Positions 61,685 to 64,000 of a DNA stretch of 64,000 bases are shown here, piece after piece. Below the pieces are notes generated by a model. The model was given only the letters and a program-made list of their open reading frames with translations. It was not told the DNA's origin and did no database searches. This DNA is from Vibrio hepatarius. GTDB lineage: Bacteria; Pseudomonadota; Gammaproteobacteria; Enterobacterales; Vibrionaceae. The number at the start of each line of letters is the position of its first letter. Within the stretch, counting starts at the first letter, position 1. Position numbers and translations under genes: made by a program. Location of the stretch: assembly GCF_001274785.1 (NCBI RefSeq), contig NZ_LHPI01000003.1, positions 124,001 through 188,000 on the forward strand, given 5' to 3'.

Positions 61685-61974
61685 ATCGCCCTCTTTGAGC
61701 ATTGTTTTGTTACATACTGATTACAATATGATAAAAGTTAGCGAATTACTCAACAGTGAAATGCGTGAACTTTTTATTACAGCCAAACAAAGCGGTTTTA
61801 TCACAAGGCATTGCAAACAAGCTCATATCTCACACCCAAGCTGTTAACTATATCAACTAATGGCTTAACTCCCCTTATATTTCATCTCTCAATTCGACTA
61901 AGTTACAGTACGCACACACTAAAGTTTGAACTAAAATAACCGTAGTTTTTTAGATGATTTTGTCGGGGGTAACT
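61685..61974. other. Intergenic region upstream of the chemoreceptor gene
   Basis: About 290 AT-rich bases that must hold the promoters of both the micro-ORF (minus) and the chemoreceptor (plus). TACAATATGATA is a plausible -10 region but no clear -35 pair is visible. No tRNA, repeat or further ORF with a ribosome site is seen. Confidence 0.45.
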
Positions 61975-63972
61975 ATGAATCAATGGATGCAGAACATTGC
62001 ACTGCACCGTTTAATGTTAATATTATCAGGAGTCCCAATAGTATTGGCGCTAGTCGCTGCTATTAAACTTATCTCCACTCATCAACACACAGTTGATGTT
62101 GCGCATGAAGATAGTGAAACCATTAAACTAGTACTTTTGTATGATGATTTAGCTCATAATTTAGCAGTAGAACGCGGATTAACGGCCGGTGTTCTTGGCA
62201 GTAAAGGCAACCCAAAACAAGTTGAAGCATTGCAAAAGCAGCGCGCAAATACTGATGCAGGCATCACCGCGTTACAGCAATACACCCCTGAGTACTTACT
62301 ACCTGCATTCACAAACTCACTCGCCGATGACGTATTTAGTCAGCTTTCACAAATCAAACAAGTTCGAGCTCAAGTCGACAAGTTAGCCCCTCAGATCTCC
62401 CCTTTTGCTTATTATTCTAATCTGAACCAACTCAGTATCGATAACGCTTCTCTGCTCACTTCGAACATTGCAAATGAAAGCATTTCTGACCTTGGCCAAG
62501 CGCTAATTGCAATTGTCAGAATGAAAGAGCGCGCAGGTCAGGTCCGTGGCGCACTGAATGGCGCGTTTTCTCGCCGCAGCTCAGACATTGGACAATACAC
62601 CGCGATAGAACAATATTTGGCTGCTGGTAAGTACGCAGAGCGACAAGCTAAGCAGACACTCACCCCTGAATTTTCAGCACAACTAACCCAAGCCTCGCAA
62701 ACCAATACATGGAAAGAGGTTGAAAAGGTTCAACAACTTTACTTAAGTCAAAAAGCCAACCTTGCCTCGCTACAAGGTCCGGAGCCAACCCAATGGTTTG
62801 CTGCGGCAACCGAACGCATCAAGCTGATTAACCAAATCCGTAATGGTATTCAGGCTGAAATGTTGGCAATGACCGACCGAGCCGCTTCTTCCGCAGCCAC
62901 CCAATCTATGACAATTATCGCTTTATCCGTCAGCCTCGCCGCAATTTTAATCTTCTGCGTCCTAATGTGCGTCAAAAGCTTAAAGAGCCGTGTCGGCGTG
63001 TTGACCTCGATGCTGGCGAATATGTCCAACGACAGAAACCTTAGCATCACATTGCCTTCGTCAGGGCGCGATGAAATGTCGCAAGTTGCGCAGAGCATCA
63101 ATGGCTTAACCATCAGTATCAAACAGCTGCTGAGTAATGTCATGGAGAGTAACGAACACAGTAACTCGCGCCTCGATCAAATCGTAAAAAGCTCCGATGA
63201 CTTGGGGTCAAGTAGCCAAGCGACTGCAGACAAGTGTGGAAATATTGCCGCCGCAATGACCGAGTTGTCTCAATCGAGCTTAGAAATCGCCACGTCATCA
63301 GAGCGCGCTTTGGCGGAAACTGAGCAGATGACGAATCAGGTTCTGAGTTGTCAGAAACAGAGCCAAGCGTCATACGATATTGTGCGTGGTCTTGTTAGCC
63401 AAATTGAACAGACCCAAACGTGTATGCATCAGCTCGAGAAAGACGCGGAAAGCGTCAGCAAGATTGTTGATACGATCAATGGCATCTCTGAACAAACCAA
63501 TCTTTTAGCACTCAACGCAGCTATTGAGGCGGCTCGAGCGGGAGAACACGGCCGAGGTTTTGCGGTGGTATCGTCAGAAGTAAGAGATCTAGCACAGCGC
63601 AGTAAAGACGCAACCGAGCATATTTCTCAGCTGTTGGCTAACATCACCACCAATACCCAAACTGCAGTGAGCAACATGGGTAAAAGCCGCGATGCGACAG
63701 ACTCAACGTTTGAGTCAGTATCGGTTGTAAATAGCAGTGTTTCTGAATTGGAATCGCTAATTGAGACGGTGAACGAGCACATTACGACTATTGCCAACTC
63801 AACAATTGAGCAGTCTAAGGCAAGTGAAGCTGTCGATCAGGATGTCGACGTATTAACGGAAATTGCGCGCAATACCGGCGAATTGGCAGAAAATATGAAT
63901 GATATTGTGTCTAACTATCGCGTTGAAGTGCAAGATGTACAAAATCAACTTCAAGAGTTTAAGTTAGCTTAA
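61975..63972 (+). CDS. Methyl-accepting chemotaxis protein with periplasmic NIT-type sensor
   Basis: The 665-residue receptor has membrane segments at about 12-34 and 310-332. The periplasmic part carries the [19 protein letters not shown] start typical of NIT (nitrate/nitrite-sensing-like) domains. After a HAMP linker the cytoplasmic rod includes the signalling hairpin [19 protein letters not shown] near residue 515, so it should control CheA. The start used has GGGGGT upstream; an ATG seven codons earlier is rejected. The gene is unlinked to other chemotaxis genes. NIT domains do not always bind nitrate, so the ligand is open. Confidence 0.93.
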   Translation: MNQWMQNIALHRLMLILSGVPIVLALVAAIKLISTHQHTVDVAHEDSETIKLVLLYDDLAHNLAVERGLTAGVLGSKGNPKQVEALQKQRANTDAGITALQQYTPEYLLPAFTNSLADDVFSQLSQIKQVRAQVDKLAPQISPFAYYSNLNQLSIDNASLLTSNIANESISDLGQALIAIVRMKERAGQVRGALNGAFSRRSSDIGQYTAIEQYLAAGKYAERQAKQTLTPEFSAQLTQASQTNTWKEVEKVQQLYLSQKANLASLQGPEPTQWFAAATERIKLINQIRNGIQAEMLAMTDRAASSAATQSMTIIALSVSLAAILIFCVLMCVKSLKSRVGVLTSMLANMSNDRNLSITLPSSGRDEMSQVAQSINGLTISIKQLLSNVMESNEHSNSRLDQIVKSSDDLGSSSQATADKCGNIAAAMTELSQSSLEIATSSERALAETEQMTNQVLSCQKQSQASYDIVRGLVSQIEQTQTCMHQLEKDAESVSKIVDTINGISEQTNLLALNAAIEAARAGEHGRGFAVVSSEVRDLAQRSKDATEHISQLLANITTNTQTAVSNMGKSRDATDSTFESVSVVNSSVSELESLIETVNEHITTIANSTIEQSKASEAVDQDVDVLTEIARNTGELAENMNDIVSNYRVEVQDVQNQLQEFKLA

Positions 63973-64000
63973 GCAATGTAATAACAAGTTATTTATGTGA

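Overview
The window is ordinary chromosomal DNA of a Vibrio species, most likely a piece of the large chromosome. The evidence is close family resemblance of the proteins, the block cysB–miaE–pyrF–lapBA–ihfB–rpsA–cmk–comEA–ppiD–hupB–lon–clpX–clpP–tig–dctBD/dctMQP (an order I recall from Vibrio cholerae), and the tsaB–slp–fadD–rnd block that is also known from Escherichia coli. I cannot fix the species. I see no rRNA, tRNA, CRISPR array, prophage or insertion sequence.

Layout. 1-570 is the start of a periplasmic binding protein gene that runs off the left edge. 858-8292 is one long minus-strand cluster (yoaA, tsaB, a small unknown gene, slp-type lipoprotein, alpha/beta hydrolase, fadD, rnd). 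8546-14683 holds purU, fadH, sppA and ansA. 14746-17559 is a small accessory cassette: a TetR regulator divergent from a metallo-beta-lactamase-fold hydrolase and an overlapping SDR-type reductase, with a perfect operator palindrome between them. 17636-21682 is serS, rarA, lolA and a YecA-like gene; 21875-24288 is dusC convergent with a diguanylate cyclase; 24412-27175 is a TrpXYZ-type ABC importer; 27341-31520 has an unusual methyltransferase, cysB, an unknown membrane protein and miaE.

31587-45874 is an almost unbroken minus-strand run of housekeeping genes for nucleotide synthesis, lipopolysaccharide control, nucleoid proteins, translation, DNA uptake and the periplasmic/cytoplasmic protein quality-control set PpiD, Lon, ClpXP and trigger factor. 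46374-52959 is a complete C4-dicarboxylate system: the DctB/DctD two-component pair faces a dctPQM TRAP transporter whose promoter is a textbook sigma-54 site with putative upstream activator repeats. 53283-59830 is a sugar ABC importer with an adjacent histidine kinase/response regulator pair, laid out like the glucose gts/GltR systems of pseudomonads. 59970-63972 holds selO, a 33-codon membrane micro-ORF and a NIT-domain chemoreceptor.

No wholly new large system is evident. The most worthwhile items are regulatory and small: the TetR operator cassette, an 11-bp perfect palindrome beside the sugar system, strong intercistronic hairpins directly after all three binding-protein genes that start transporter operons, the hidden micro-ORF, a 162-bp nested palindromic repeat and the long palindrome upstream of tig.
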